Below are positions 1 to 5,650 of a DNA stretch of 5,650 nt, in pieces. A model generated the notes under the pieces. It had not been told where the DNA came from and did not search any database. It saw only the letters and a list, made by a program, of their open reading frames with translations. The DNA lies in NCBI GenBank assembly GCA_018064565.1, contig JAGHVA010000238.1:1-5650 (forward strand), read 5' to 3'. This DNA comes from Candidatus Colimorpha onthohippi. Lineage in GTDB: Bacteria > Bacteroidota > Bacteroidia > Bacteroidales > P3. A program made the position numbers and the translations under genes. How positions within the stretch are numbered: position 1 is the first letter of the stretch; the number at the start of each line of letters is the position of its first letter.

Positions 1-965
1 TTGCATTCGTCCATCTGATCCTCATATAATTGTGTATATGAGGTCTTGTGGACATTACGAATCACACCAACTGCAACGGGCAAATCGCCATGCATACGAG
101 CCAGCATCATGTGAACACCTGTATCTTCAGTGGTTTCATCGTGCACCATGATATCATCTATCGTAACGCCGTTCTCGCCAATGGTAACAGCCTCAAGACA
201 GCGACCATTGAAGCGCAGACCACGGTTGCGATCTTTGCCGAAAATCATGGGTTTTCCGTGTTCAAGAACTATGGTACGGTCGTCGCGAACCTCACGATTG
301 GTAATAGCGGCATGGGCACCATTGTTGAAAATCATACAATTTTGCAATACTTCCACCACACTGGTACCATCATGCTTAGCAGCACGTGCCATGATATCGG
401 TAGTCAACTGCGGAATACAATCGATAGCACGGGCATAAAACGTGCCTTGTGCACCCATGACCAACTCGCCAGGATTGAATGGATAGTCGATAGTACCAAA
501 CGGAGATGTCTTGGTAATCTGTCCGAACTTGGTGGTTGGACTATATTGACCTTTGGTAAGGCCATAAATCTCGTTGTTGAAGATGGTGATATTGAGGTCT
601 TGATTACGACGAACGGCATGAATGAGGTGGTTGCCACCGATAGCCATCGAGTCGCCATCGCCCATATTTACCCATACGCTGAGTTGCGGATTGGCCAACT
701 TGACGCCAGTGGCTATGGCACATGCACGACCATGTATGCTATGAAAACCATAGGTATCCACATAATAAGGTATGCGTGAGGAGCAACCAATGCCCGACAC
801 CATACAGATATTCTCTTTTTTGTGTCCTGTCTTAGGAAATGTGTTAAGCAACGAGCTTAAGATGGCGTGGTCGCCACAACCAGGGCACCACTTTACCATC
901 TGGTCACTCTTGAAATCCGCACTTTTATATTGACCGTCCGCTTTGGGAACAAAATGTCTTTCCAT
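1..965 (-). CDS. korB: 2-oxoglutarate (2-oxoacid):ferredoxin oxidoreductase beta subunit, C-terminus cut by window edge
   Basis: Catalytic TPP- and [4Fe-4S]-binding subunit of a 2-oxoacid:ferredoxin oxidoreductase, working with KorA in the cytoplasm. I translated the frame by hand: 321 codons without a stop from an ATG at 965 to the left edge. CPGCGDH (C27, C30), SGIGCSS (C61) and QNCMIFN (C210) fit the four cluster cysteines of this family. GDGD at residues 102-105 followed by NNEIYG at 130-135 is the TPP/Mg motif, and HGRA at 78-81 is also typical. Beta subunits of this type are usually about 335-340 residues, so probably only a short tail is missing. The ATG directly precedes a normal N-terminus; the leader is AT-rich with no clear Shine-Dalgarno sequence. 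It lies 73 nt downstream of korA and is probably co-transcribed with it. Unlike korA, it is intact as far as visible. The substrate (2-oxoglutarate rather than another 2-oxoacid) is inferred from family resemblance. Confidence 0.93.
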   Translation of the reverse strand, partial: MERHFVPKADGQYKSADFKSDQMVKWCPGCGDHAILSSLLNTFPKTGHKKENICMVSGIGCSSRIPYYVDTYGFHSIHGRACAIATGVKLANPQLSVWVNMGDGDSMAIGGNHLIHAVRRNQDLNITIFNNEIYGLTKGQYSPTTKFGQITKTSPFGTIDYPFNPGELVMGAQGTFYARAIDCIPQLTTDIMARAAKHDGTSVVEVLQNCMIFNNGAHAAITNREVRDDRTIVLEHGKPMIFGKDRNRGLRFNGRCLEAVTIGENGVTIDDIMVHDETTEDTGVHMMLARMHGDLPVAVGVIRNVHKTSYTQLYEDQMDEC

Positions 966-1007
966 GAGATTAAATTTTTCAGATTAAAGAATTTAGATTC
1001 ATAAAAG

Positions 1008-1015
1008 CAAAACTA
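1008..1015 (-). promoter_or_regulatory. Possible weak -7-type promoter box between korA and korB
   Basis: The minus strand reads TAGTTTTG, matching the Bacteroidetes TAnnTTTG pattern, 43 nt before the korB ATG. No TTG element sits at the usual 19-21 nt spacing upstream. The match is short and could be chance in AT-rich sequence. If real, it would let korB be expressed independently of the interrupted korA. Confidence 0.15.
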
Positions 1016-1038
1016 TCTCTGTCGCTTTTACCTGCTAA

Positions 1039-1407
1039 TCAATTATTCTCCAGCAAACGGTTGAACTCCGCTTTCAACTCGCCTACCTCAAATGGCAACC
1101 CCATCATCTTGTTGTATTGGGTCATGGCACATTCTGGATATTTGGTGCGAAGATAACCAGCAAACTGTCCGTTGTTCAGTTCGCATACTACAATTTTCTT
1201 GTAGCGACGCAAGATATCACCAGTATTCTTTGGCAATGGGCTGATATAGTTGAAATGAGTGTAGGCAACCTTCTTACCTTCGCGATTCATCTCCTCAACG
1301 GCCAGAGTCAAAGCGCCACTGGTACCACCCCAACCTATCACAAGCAAATCGCCATCTACGTTGCCTGTAACCTCCTGATCGGGGATATAGTTTGCCACGC
1401 GATCCAC
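1039..1407 (-). CDS. korA: KorA C-terminal domain, separated from the rest by an in-frame stop
   Basis: Last 122 codons of the KorA frame, in the same frame as the upstream part and directly after its TAA. The first codon is GTG, which would be Val in an uninterrupted KorA (…RQE-stop-VDRVANYIPDQ…) but could act as a start. The segment is the transketolase-C-like domain II of these enzymes: GDLLVIGWGG near residues 19-28, then a Rossmann-like alternation, and VVCELNNGQFAGYLR around residues 73-87. It ends in TGA. The 490 codons before the stop, the stop, and these 122 give 613 positions, close to the usual full KorA length, so nothing seems deleted. Domain II helps bind CoA in related enzymes and is unlikely to work alone. 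Whether it is made as a separate chain by reinitiation, by readthrough, or not at all cannot be told from sequence. Confidence 0.8.
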   Translation of the reverse strand: MDRVANYIPDQEVTGNVDGDLLVIGWGGTSGALTLAVEEMNREGKKVAYTHFNYISPLPKNTGDILRRYKKIVVCELNNGQFAGYLRTKYPECAMTQYNKMMGLPFEVGELKAEFNRLLENN

Positions 1408-1410
1408 TTA
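1408..1410 (-). other. In-frame TAA interrupting korA
   Basis: The codon reads TAA on the minus strand, between GAA (Glu490) and GTG. Reading straight through gives RQE-stop-VDRVANYIP in one frame. Relatives, as I recall them, have Lys here (RQ-x-K-V-x-R-I), so a single AAA-to-TAA change explains it. TAA ends the ATP-grasp gene and TAG or TGA ends the others, so the standard code is in use. Confidence 0.85.
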
Positions 1411-2880
1411 TTCTTGACGGTTTTTGGTCATCAACGCATGATTTTCGGGATCGGTACTCAACGGACCGTCTGGGCATTTCTCCAATCCACCTACGCGATG
1501 ACGCAACCCTTCCATGCCAGGCAAAGCCCATTCGCGAGCCAATGTCTCAGGATCTCTACGGAACGGACGGTAATCAGGATCATTAGGCTTAGCATAACGT
1601 GGAGTGATGCTTGGCAAATCCGCCACTTTAGGAATACGGAACAACTGTGAGCCATTGCCCAGATAGCCATCTGAAAGGAAGATAACTGGGGTCATGTGCT
1701 CAATAGCCAGTTTAGCTGCTGTGTATGCCCAATAGAAGCAGTTGGCACTGCTTGATGCTGCCACTACTATAAGGGGAGCCTCACCATTGCGGCCATAGAG
1801 TGCCTGATTCAAGTCGCTCTGTTCCGTCTTGGTGGGAAGACCTGTAGATGGGCCACCACGCTGTACATCCACAACTACCAGTGGCAACTCGGTCATCACC
1901 GCCAAACCCAAGGCCTCACTCTTGAGAGATAAGCCAGGTCCAGATGTTGAGGTGCAAGCCAAAGCTCCAGCGTATGAGGCTCCGATAGCGGAGCAGATGC
2001 CAGCTATCTCATCCTCTGCCTGAAACACGCGAACGCCAAGACCCTTATGTTTGGAGAGTTCGACCATCACATCGGTGGCAGGAGTGATAGGATAACTACC
2101 TAAGAACAGACGCAGACCGCTACGCTCGGCAGCTGCCATCAAACCCCATGCTGTGGCTGTATTGCCCGTAATGTTGCGATAACGCCCTTTGGGCATCTCG
2201 GCATGCGCCACCTCGAAAATATGAGAGTGCATGATTTCCAACTTGTCGGCGTACTCATAACCCTCTTGCAGCACGGCTTCGTTGAGCCGTATCACATCGG
2301 GTTTCTTGGCAAATTTACGTTCCAAGTAGGCACGGGTTTGATCTAATTTCTTATGTGTGGCATAAAAAATGATACCCAATGCGAACATATTACGACATTT
2401 CTCGGTCGTAGCACGGTCGGCTCCTTGATCGGCACCTATCTTCATCGTAAACGAAGATATAGGAGCCTTTATGATTGTGTAAGCCCGTTCTAACTCATCG
2501 GTAAATGGATTGTCAGTATATCCGGCCTTACTCATAGCCTCATCGGTAAAAGTATCGATATCAACGATAACCGTAGCGCCACGCTTTGCCCATTTGAGAT
2601 TCGACTTGAACGAGGCTGGATTCATGGCTACTAATATATCGCACTTGTCGCCAGAACTATAAATATGATTACCTACATGCACTTGATAACCACTTACACC
2701 CGCTATCGTATTGTGCGGAGCACGTATCTCGGCGGGGTAATCAGGAAACGTGGCTATGTCGTTGCCAGTCAAGGCACTCGCATCTGAAAACAGGGTTCCA
2801 GAGAGTTGCATGCCATCGCCAGAGTCGCCAGCAAACCGAACGACTAAATCATCTTTGTTAATAATCTGATCCTTAGACAT
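1408..2880 (-). CDS. korA: 2-oxoglutarate (2-oxoacid):ferredoxin oxidoreductase alpha subunit, fused gamma-alpha, truncated by stop
   Basis: First 490 residues of KorA, the partner of KorB in CoA-dependent oxidative decarboxylation of a 2-oxoacid with ferredoxin as acceptor. The gamma domain occupies about residues 12-190: FAGDSGDGMQLSG at 16-28, FPDYPAEIRAP at 45-55, then VAMNPASF. The alpha/TPP-partner domain spans about 240-440: SYPITPATD at 262-270, QAEDEIAG at 287-294, TSTSGPGLSLKSE at 310-322, and VQRGGPSTGLPTKTEQSDL at 339-357. These are the characteristic blocks of two-subunit enzymes. The ATG at 2880 precedes a normal N-terminus. The frame ends at a TAA just after the DPENHALMTKNRQE linker, and the C-terminal domain follows in the same frame. 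This is therefore a nonsense-interrupted gene, a split gene, or a sequencing error. A -7-type promoter box lies about 45 nt upstream. Family assignment is very secure; function depends on the stop. Confidence 0.93.
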   Translation of the reverse strand: MSKDQIINKDDLVVRFAGDSGDGMQLSGTLFSDASALTGNDIATFPDYPAEIRAPHNTIAGVSGYQVHVGNHIYSSGDKCDILVAMNPASFKSNLKWAKRGATVIVDIDTFTDEAMSKAGYTDNPFTDELERAYTIIKAPISSFTMKIGADQGADRATTEKCRNMFALGIIFYATHKKLDQTRAYLERKFAKKPDVIRLNEAVLQEGYEYADKLEIMHSHIFEVAHAEMPKGRYRNITGNTATAWGLMAAAERSGLRLFLGSYPITPATDVMVELSKHKGLGVRVFQAEDEIAGICSAIGASYAGALACTSTSGPGLSLKSEALGLAVMTELPLVVVDVQRGGPSTGLPTKTEQSDLNQALYGRNGEAPLIVVAASSSANCFYWAYTAAKLAIEHMTPVIFLSDGYLGNGSQLFRIPKVADLPSITPRYAKPNDPDYRPFRRDPETLAREWALPGMEGLRHRVGGLEKCPDGPLSTDPENHALMTKNRQE

Positions 2881-2923
2881 TTTGGATGGTTTTATTAAGT
2901 TTAATTTTTTGCATTAGAAATCG

Positions 2924-2931
2924 CAAAGTTA
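2924..2931 (-). promoter_or_regulatory. Probable korA(B) promoter, Bacteroidetes -7 element
   Basis: The minus strand reads TAACTTTG followed by C, an exact match to the TAnnTTTG -7 consensus of the Bacteroidetes primary sigma factor and to the form commonly seen upstream of genes in this group. It lies 43 nt before the korA ATG, implying a leader of roughly 35-40 nt. A -33 TTTG at the expected 19-21 nt spacing is not evident. The rest of the 160-nt spacer (2881-3040) is AT-rich, and I see no convincing terminator for mntP in it. Confidence 0.55.
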
Positions 2932-3040
2932 CAAAAAAGTTATGATATAATTACGTATTACACCAAGAATTTTGCACCCGACTATGTTAATTCGCATTTT
3001 AGTCTTGAGCCTTTGTTGCTATTGTGGCTGCAGTATGTGA

Positions 3041-3598
3041 CTACCCTACCAGATGAGTCAGTAAGGTATGAGTGCCCAGTCCAATCAATACCAATCCAGC
3101 CAAGATGGTGGCAGTTTTTTCGGGTATAGGTATCTTACGACCACCCAGCATTACCCCAGTTATTGATGCAACAAAGGTAATTAACATTATAATAACTGCT
3201 GTAAGCAGACTTTCTACTACAGATTGCTGTAGTCCCAAACCGATGCCCACCACAAATGCATCTATGCTTGTGGCAACAGCCAATGTGCAGATAACCCAGT
3301 AGCGGGATAGATCCAGTGGTTTGGCATTGTCGGAAATACGAAAAGCATCCCATAGCATCTTTCCACCCACCAGCAACAGCAAACCAAACGCAATCCAATG
3401 GTCGGCTGATTCTATAATTTGAGAGCAAGCATCACCCAAGAGTGCACCCAACAGTGGAAATCCACCCTGAAACAATGCAAAAGTTGTGGCGAGCAAAAAA
3501 CTGCGTCGCAACCCCATATGGGTTTTCAGCGCACATGTGGTTGACACCACTAATGAGTCAACACTCAATGCCAGAGCAAGTAGAAAATCCTGAAACAT
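3041..3598 (-). CDS. mntP: Manganese efflux pump MntP (DUF204 family)
   Basis: Inner-membrane exporter of Mn2+, protecting the cell from manganese excess. About 185 residues, close to E. coli MntP (188), with six predicted hydrophobic segments. The family's two-fold repeat is plain: LALALSVDSLVVS near the N-terminus and LAVATSIDAFVVGIGLG in the middle, each with the conserved Asp needed for transport in characterised members. DHWIAF, GGKMLWDAF and the C-terminal LAGLVLIGLGTHTLLTH also align well by eye with E. coli MntP. The repeat-1 helix has FQGGFPLLG, where E. coli has Glu in place of Gln. I chose the ATG at 3598. An in-frame GTG at 3607 would add three residues and cannot be excluded. The yhcH stop is 25 nt upstream of this ATG, so co-transcription is likely. 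There is no room for the yybP-ykoY manganese riboswitch that precedes mntP in some bacteria. Confidence 0.92.
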   Translation of the reverse strand: MFQDFLLALALSVDSLVVSTTCALKTHMGLRRSFLLATTFALFQGGFPLLGALLGDACSQIIESADHWIAFGLLLLVGGKMLWDAFRISDNAKPLDLSRYWVICTLAVATSIDAFVVGIGLGLQQSVVESLLTAVIIMLITFVASITGVMLGGRKIPIPEKTATILAGLVLIGLGTHTLLTHLVG

Positions 3599-3623
3599 CA
3601 GCGTCACAATTGTTACTTATGCT

Positions 3624-4079
3624 CTAAATAAGAACCTTGACTATTGCCTTGCGGGCAGGCATTGGTGTGCCTTCGGTAGCCAATTGAGGCATATGGGCAT
3701 CGTTAGGATAAAGTATAGCAAAATAGCCATGGCCTATACGCACACGAGTTGCCTCTTTAGAATCATCAGCATATAAGGTTACGTCTTTTTCCGAGTTGTA
3801 AGGAGTGGTTACTGCCATATCCTCAATTCGACGCACATTGATATACTCATCAGCTCCGAATATATATTGGATATCGATATGCGTGCGGTGTGTCTCATAA
3901 CCCACGGGATTTACAATCAGTGTGCTGTAATCTTGCACGTTGACAAAAACTCGGTCACTTATCGTGTGTTTTCCCACTGTTATGTTGTCGGTGGCTTCCG
4001 ACAAAAATTTCAGACCTTCATAAATGGCTGGATCCAGATTGCGATAGCGTTCAATATTTGAAATATGGTCAATTATCAT
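3624..4079 (-). CDS. YhcH/YjgK/YiaL-family cupin protein (DUF386)
   Basis: Small cytoplasmic beta-barrel protein of the YhcH/YjgK/YiaL family. E. coli YhcH (NanQ) is reported to be an N-acetylneuraminate anomerase, and other relatives sit in sugar operons (EbgC is a beta-galactosidase subunit). The 151 residues match the family's usual length of about 150-155. Diagnostic blocks are GYETHRTHIDIQYIFGADE at residues 60-78, whose E62, H64, H67 and D69 are probable metal or sugar ligands; FAILYPNDAHMPQLA at 120-134, with H129 probably completing the site; and a C-terminal ARKAIVKV strand. The ATG at 4079 lies 2 nt after the stop of the ATP-grasp gene, suggesting translational coupling. No sialic-acid or other sugar gene is visible nearby, so the substrate is unknown and I give no symbol. 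Confidence 0.88.
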   Translation of the reverse strand: MIIDHISNIERYRNLDPAIYEGLKFLSEATDNITVGKHTISDRVFVNVQDYSTLIVNPVGYETHRTHIDIQYIFGADEYINVRRIEDMAVTTPYNSEKDVTLYADDSKEATRVRIGHGYFAILYPNDAHMPQLATEGTPMPARKAIVKVLI

Positions 4080-4081
4080 AA

Positions 4082-4993
4082 TTAGTTGTTGTTGATTAGA
4101 TTAAGTAATGAACCATGCGCAACCATTCCCATGGTGTGACGCATATTGATTTCTACACATGAGTTAAGCATATAACTGTCAGTGTCGCGATATATAAACA
4201 TATCTACGCCCAATGGTCCCTTGTAATAGGGTGTAATATGCTGATTTATCCATTGTATTGTGTTGTTTTTTGCGTAAAGAAGACTATCGATGGAGACCCA
4301 TTGAGAAAGATGCCTCTCGATGTCGTCATCGTTCATCGATAGGTTTGACTGATACACACCATTGCGAGTGCCGAATAGCGAGTAACCTATGAAGAGACAC
4401 CCCTGAGTAGCATCGCACCAAAATTCCATTGCAAAATCCACTTCTACGGTGCGACGAGGCTCAACCATCACACACCGCTGATCAGAAATTACTTTGCGAC
4501 ACCATTTAATGTCGTGTTCAGACAGTCTATTATCAACCCATCGCAACCCTCTACCTGCTCCTGACCAAGGTGCTTTCAATACAATGCGCGGTGTTATCTT
4601 CAGTAGCGATTCAATATCCGACAAACTTACCGCTTGATGAGTGTCTGGTTTTAACGGCAATGCCACCGACCGATGCGACAATTCTCGAATTATGTTAATT
4701 TGCTCATCACTTGGCAACAAAGTGTCGGGTATGCCTTGCTGAAGCAACTGCCATTTCAATGCTGCATTCCATCCCCATGGGATGAAACAGACATCTAATT
4801 TGTTAGATAACGCATGGTAGGCAGTGCCTGCATTGGCAGCGCACACCGCTATTGATTCAGGATACATTGCACGCATGCAATCACAGTCTGACGTAGCCCT
4901 CTGCAAAGCTGACTGTGGTGGCATAAAATGAGCATTGCCGTTGGCCAAGCACAAATCATGTTCAGGATTGAATATAGCAATAACCGTGCGCAT
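4082..4993 (-). CDS. Uncharacterised ATP-grasp-fold protein, Bacteroidetes family
   Basis: Predicted 303-residue cytoplasmic protein of unknown function. The N-terminus has an IFNPEHDLCLANGNA block (residues 7-21) that I recognise from conserved hypothetical proteins of Bacteroidetes, followed by a PWGWNAALK block at 72-80. The second half resembles an ATP-grasp fold. VLKAPWSGAGRGLRW at 138-152 looks like the nucleotide-binding Lys plus glycine loop; MVEPRRTVEVDFAMEF at 176-191 like the beta-strand with the acidic residue; KGPLGVDMFIY at 258-268 and CVEINMRHTMGM at 279-290 like the C-terminal Mg-binding E-x-N-x-R signature. ATP-grasp enzymes typically join a carboxylate to an amine or thiol through an acyl-phosphate; the substrates here are unknown. 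I chose the ATG at 4993: a TTG at 5044 would place the reading frame through the serA terminator and add residues before the conserved N-terminal block. It is first in a three-gene run with the YhcH-family gene and mntP. Confidence 0.8.
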   Translation of the reverse strand: MRTVIAIFNPEHDLCLANGNAHFMPPQSALQRATSDCDCMRAMYPESIAVCAANAGTAYHALSNKLDVCFIPWGWNAALKWQLLQQGIPDTLLPSDEQINIIRELSHRSVALPLKPDTHQAVSLSDIESLLKITPRIVLKAPWSGAGRGLRWVDNRLSEHDIKWCRKVISDQRCVMVEPRRTVEVDFAMEFWCDATQGCLFIGYSLFGTRNGVYQSNLSMNDDDIERHLSQWVSIDSLLYAKNNTIQWINQHITPYYKGPLGVDMFIYRDTDSYMLNSCVEINMRHTMGMVAHGSLLNLINNN

Positions 4994-4994
4994 G

Positions 4995-5002
4995 CAAATA
5001 TA
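4995..5002 (-). promoter_or_regulatory. Possible -7-type box immediately before the ATP-grasp gene
   Basis: The minus strand reads TATATTTG, matching TAnnTTTG, and ends one base before the ATG at 4993. A GTTG lies 23 nt upstream, slightly further than the usual 19-21. If used, transcription would start at or within the first codons, giving a leaderless or nearly leaderless message. The match could be chance in an AT-rich stretch. Confidence 0.2.
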
Positions 5003-5041
5003 TAAAAATGGGGAAGGATGATATTCAACCTCCCCCACTTT
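5002..5041 (-). terminator. Intrinsic terminator of serA
   Basis: On the minus strand, TGGGGGAGG (5037-5029) pairs with CCTTCCCCA (5017-5009) around an 11-nt loop. The stem has nine pairs including one G-U and can extend by four weaker pairs into flanking A and T bases. The descending arm runs straight into TTTTTAT. It begins 16 nt after the serA stop. This is a classical GC-rich stem plus U-tract, the strongest such structure I found in the window. Confidence 0.85.
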
Positions 5042-5057
5042 CAAGTGGTATTAAAGA

Positions 5058-5650
5058 CTACTTGTTGACTTGGAATTTAGTGCAACCACTCTTGAAGTAT
5101 TCGCTAATCTGGTTGGCAGCAGCAATACCTGCGTTGATGTTGGCCTCTTCAGTCTGGGCACCCATCTTTTTGGGCGTTGCAAAATAGCGACCCTCAAAAG
5201 CCTTGAACTCAGCATCAGCGTCTGGCATGACATCTGCAATGTATTTGAGATCGGTACGCTCAGCCATCAGTTTCAGCAACTCAGCCTCATTGATAACCTC
5301 TTTGCGGGCGGTGTTGACCAAGATACCACCTTTACGCATCTTGTTGACCAAAGCATAATTGATGCTCTGTTTGGTTTCAGCGGTAGCGGGGATATGAAGT
5401 GACACAATATCGCATTGCTCGAAGAGCGCTTCCTGGTTGGCCACTGCGGTAGCGATACCGCTTGCATTGATCACATCGGCTGGGCAGAATGCATCGTAAG
5501 CATACACATCCATGCCAAATCCCTTGGCAATACGGGCAACATTGCGACCCACGTTACCGAAGGCCAAGATACCCAGCTTCTTGCCCATAAGTTCAGAGCC
5601 TGACTTGCCATTGAAGAAATTGCGAACACAATACACCAACATACCCATAA
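5058..5650 (-). CDS. serA: D-3-phosphoglycerate dehydrogenase, short form, N-terminus cut by window edge
   Basis: First enzyme of the phosphorylated serine pathway: oxidises 3-phosphoglycerate to 3-phosphohydroxypyruvate with NAD, in the cytoplasm. The last ~197 codons are visible; the frame runs off the right edge, and an ATG at 5648 is internal. Counting from that ATG, the NAD-binding loop LGILAFGNVGR is at residues 25-35 with the adenosine-binding Asp in YAYDAF at 49-54. The substrate Arg is in NTARKEV (R115). TPKKMGAQTEEANINAG at 158-174 ends the catalytic region. The protein stops shortly after, with no ACT or other regulatory domain, as in the roughly 306-residue Bacteroides enzymes. 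The usual catalytic His after TP is Lys160, and the Glu of the His-Glu pair (D-V-x-P-x-E) appears to be Ala144. I recall this Lys type from Bacteroides and Entamoeba histolytica. A 2-hydroxyacid dehydrogenase with another substrate is a less likely alternative. Confidence 0.9.
   Translation of the reverse strand, partial: MGMLVYCVRNFFNGKSGSELMGKKLGILAFGNVGRNVARIAKGFGMDVYAYDAFCPADVINASGIATAVANQEALFEQCDIVSLHIPATAETKQSINYALVNKMRKGGILVNTARKEVINEAELLKLMAERTDLKYIADVMPDADAEFKAFEGRYFATPKKMGAQTEEANINAGIAAANQISEYFKSGCTKFQVNK

Noticed and set aside
48..779. A 243-codon open frame on the plus strand
   Set aside because: It lies wholly antisense to korB, whose minus-strand translation carries unmistakable cluster-cysteine and TPP motifs. 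The plus-strand translation has no recognisable domain.
1002..1030. Hairpin TAAAAGC / GCTTTTA between korA and korB as a terminator
   Set aside because: Seven mostly A-T pairs around a 15-nt loop, and no U-tract follows on the minus strand. Too weak to call.
1408..1410. Reassigned TAA codon (alternative genetic code)
   Set aside because: TAA ends the ATP-grasp gene 2 nt before the next start, and TAG and TGA also end genes here, so the standard code fits. No recoding element is visible around the korA stop.
1117..1650. A 177-codon open frame on the plus strand crossing the korA stop
   Set aside because: Antisense to conserved KorA sequence on both sides, with no family resemblance of its own; a shadow of korA codon usage.
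3003..3034. AGCC/GGCT inverted repeat after mntP as its terminator
   Set aside because: Only about five pairs with a long loop and no U-tract; not distinguishable from chance.
3599..3623. A yybP-ykoY-type manganese riboswitch upstream of mntP
   Set aside because: The gap to the upstream gene is only about 25 nt, far too short for that structure.
4994..5044. TTG start at 5044 adding 17 residues to the ATP-grasp protein
   Set aside because: The added segment is encoded by the serA terminator hairpin and precedes the conserved N-terminal block that begins right after ATG 4993.

Overview
The window looks like a piece of a Bacteroidales chromosome, Bacteroides/Prevotella-like. Evidence: a fused gamma-alpha 2-oxoacid:ferredoxin oxidoreductase subunit followed by its beta subunit; a short SerA of the Bacteroides type with TPKK in place of the usual TPH; start codons with AT-rich leaders and no clear Shine-Dalgarno sequence; and a TAnnTTTG-type (-7) promoter box upstream of korA. 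Every gene I can support lies on the minus strand, so transcription runs from high to low coordinates. Open frames on the plus strand are antisense shadows.

Layout in transcription order. (1) 5650-5058: 3' two-thirds of serA, a phosphoglycerate dehydrogenase, cut by the right edge. (2) 5041-5002: a strong intrinsic terminator. (3) 4993-3041: three tightly packed genes, namely an uncharacterised ATP-grasp-fold protein, a YhcH/NanQ-family cupin beginning 2 nt after it, and an MntP manganese exporter. (4) 3040-2881: a 160-nt spacer holding the probable korA promoter. (5) 2880-1039: korA, interrupted by one in-frame TAA at 1410-1408. (6) 1038-966: a 73-nt spacer. (7) 965-1: korB, open to the left edge and probably lacking only a short C-terminal tail.

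KorA and KorB together would form a 2-oxoacid (probably 2-oxoglutarate):ferredoxin oxidoreductase. This oxygen-sensitive TPP/[4Fe-4S] enzyme interconverts a 2-oxoacid plus CoA with acyl-CoA, CO2 and reduced ferredoxin. SerA starts serine synthesis from 3-phosphoglycerate. The middle cluster has no evident shared pathway.

The two points most worth a second look are the korA nonsense codon and the ATP-grasp gene cluster. The nonsense codon lies in the linker between domains and is followed at once by a GTG in the same frame. The ATP-grasp gene begins only about 10 nt after the serA terminator. I found no tRNA, rRNA, mobile element, CRISPR array or long repeat. This is mostly housekeeping sequence, and I see no convincing new multi-gene system.
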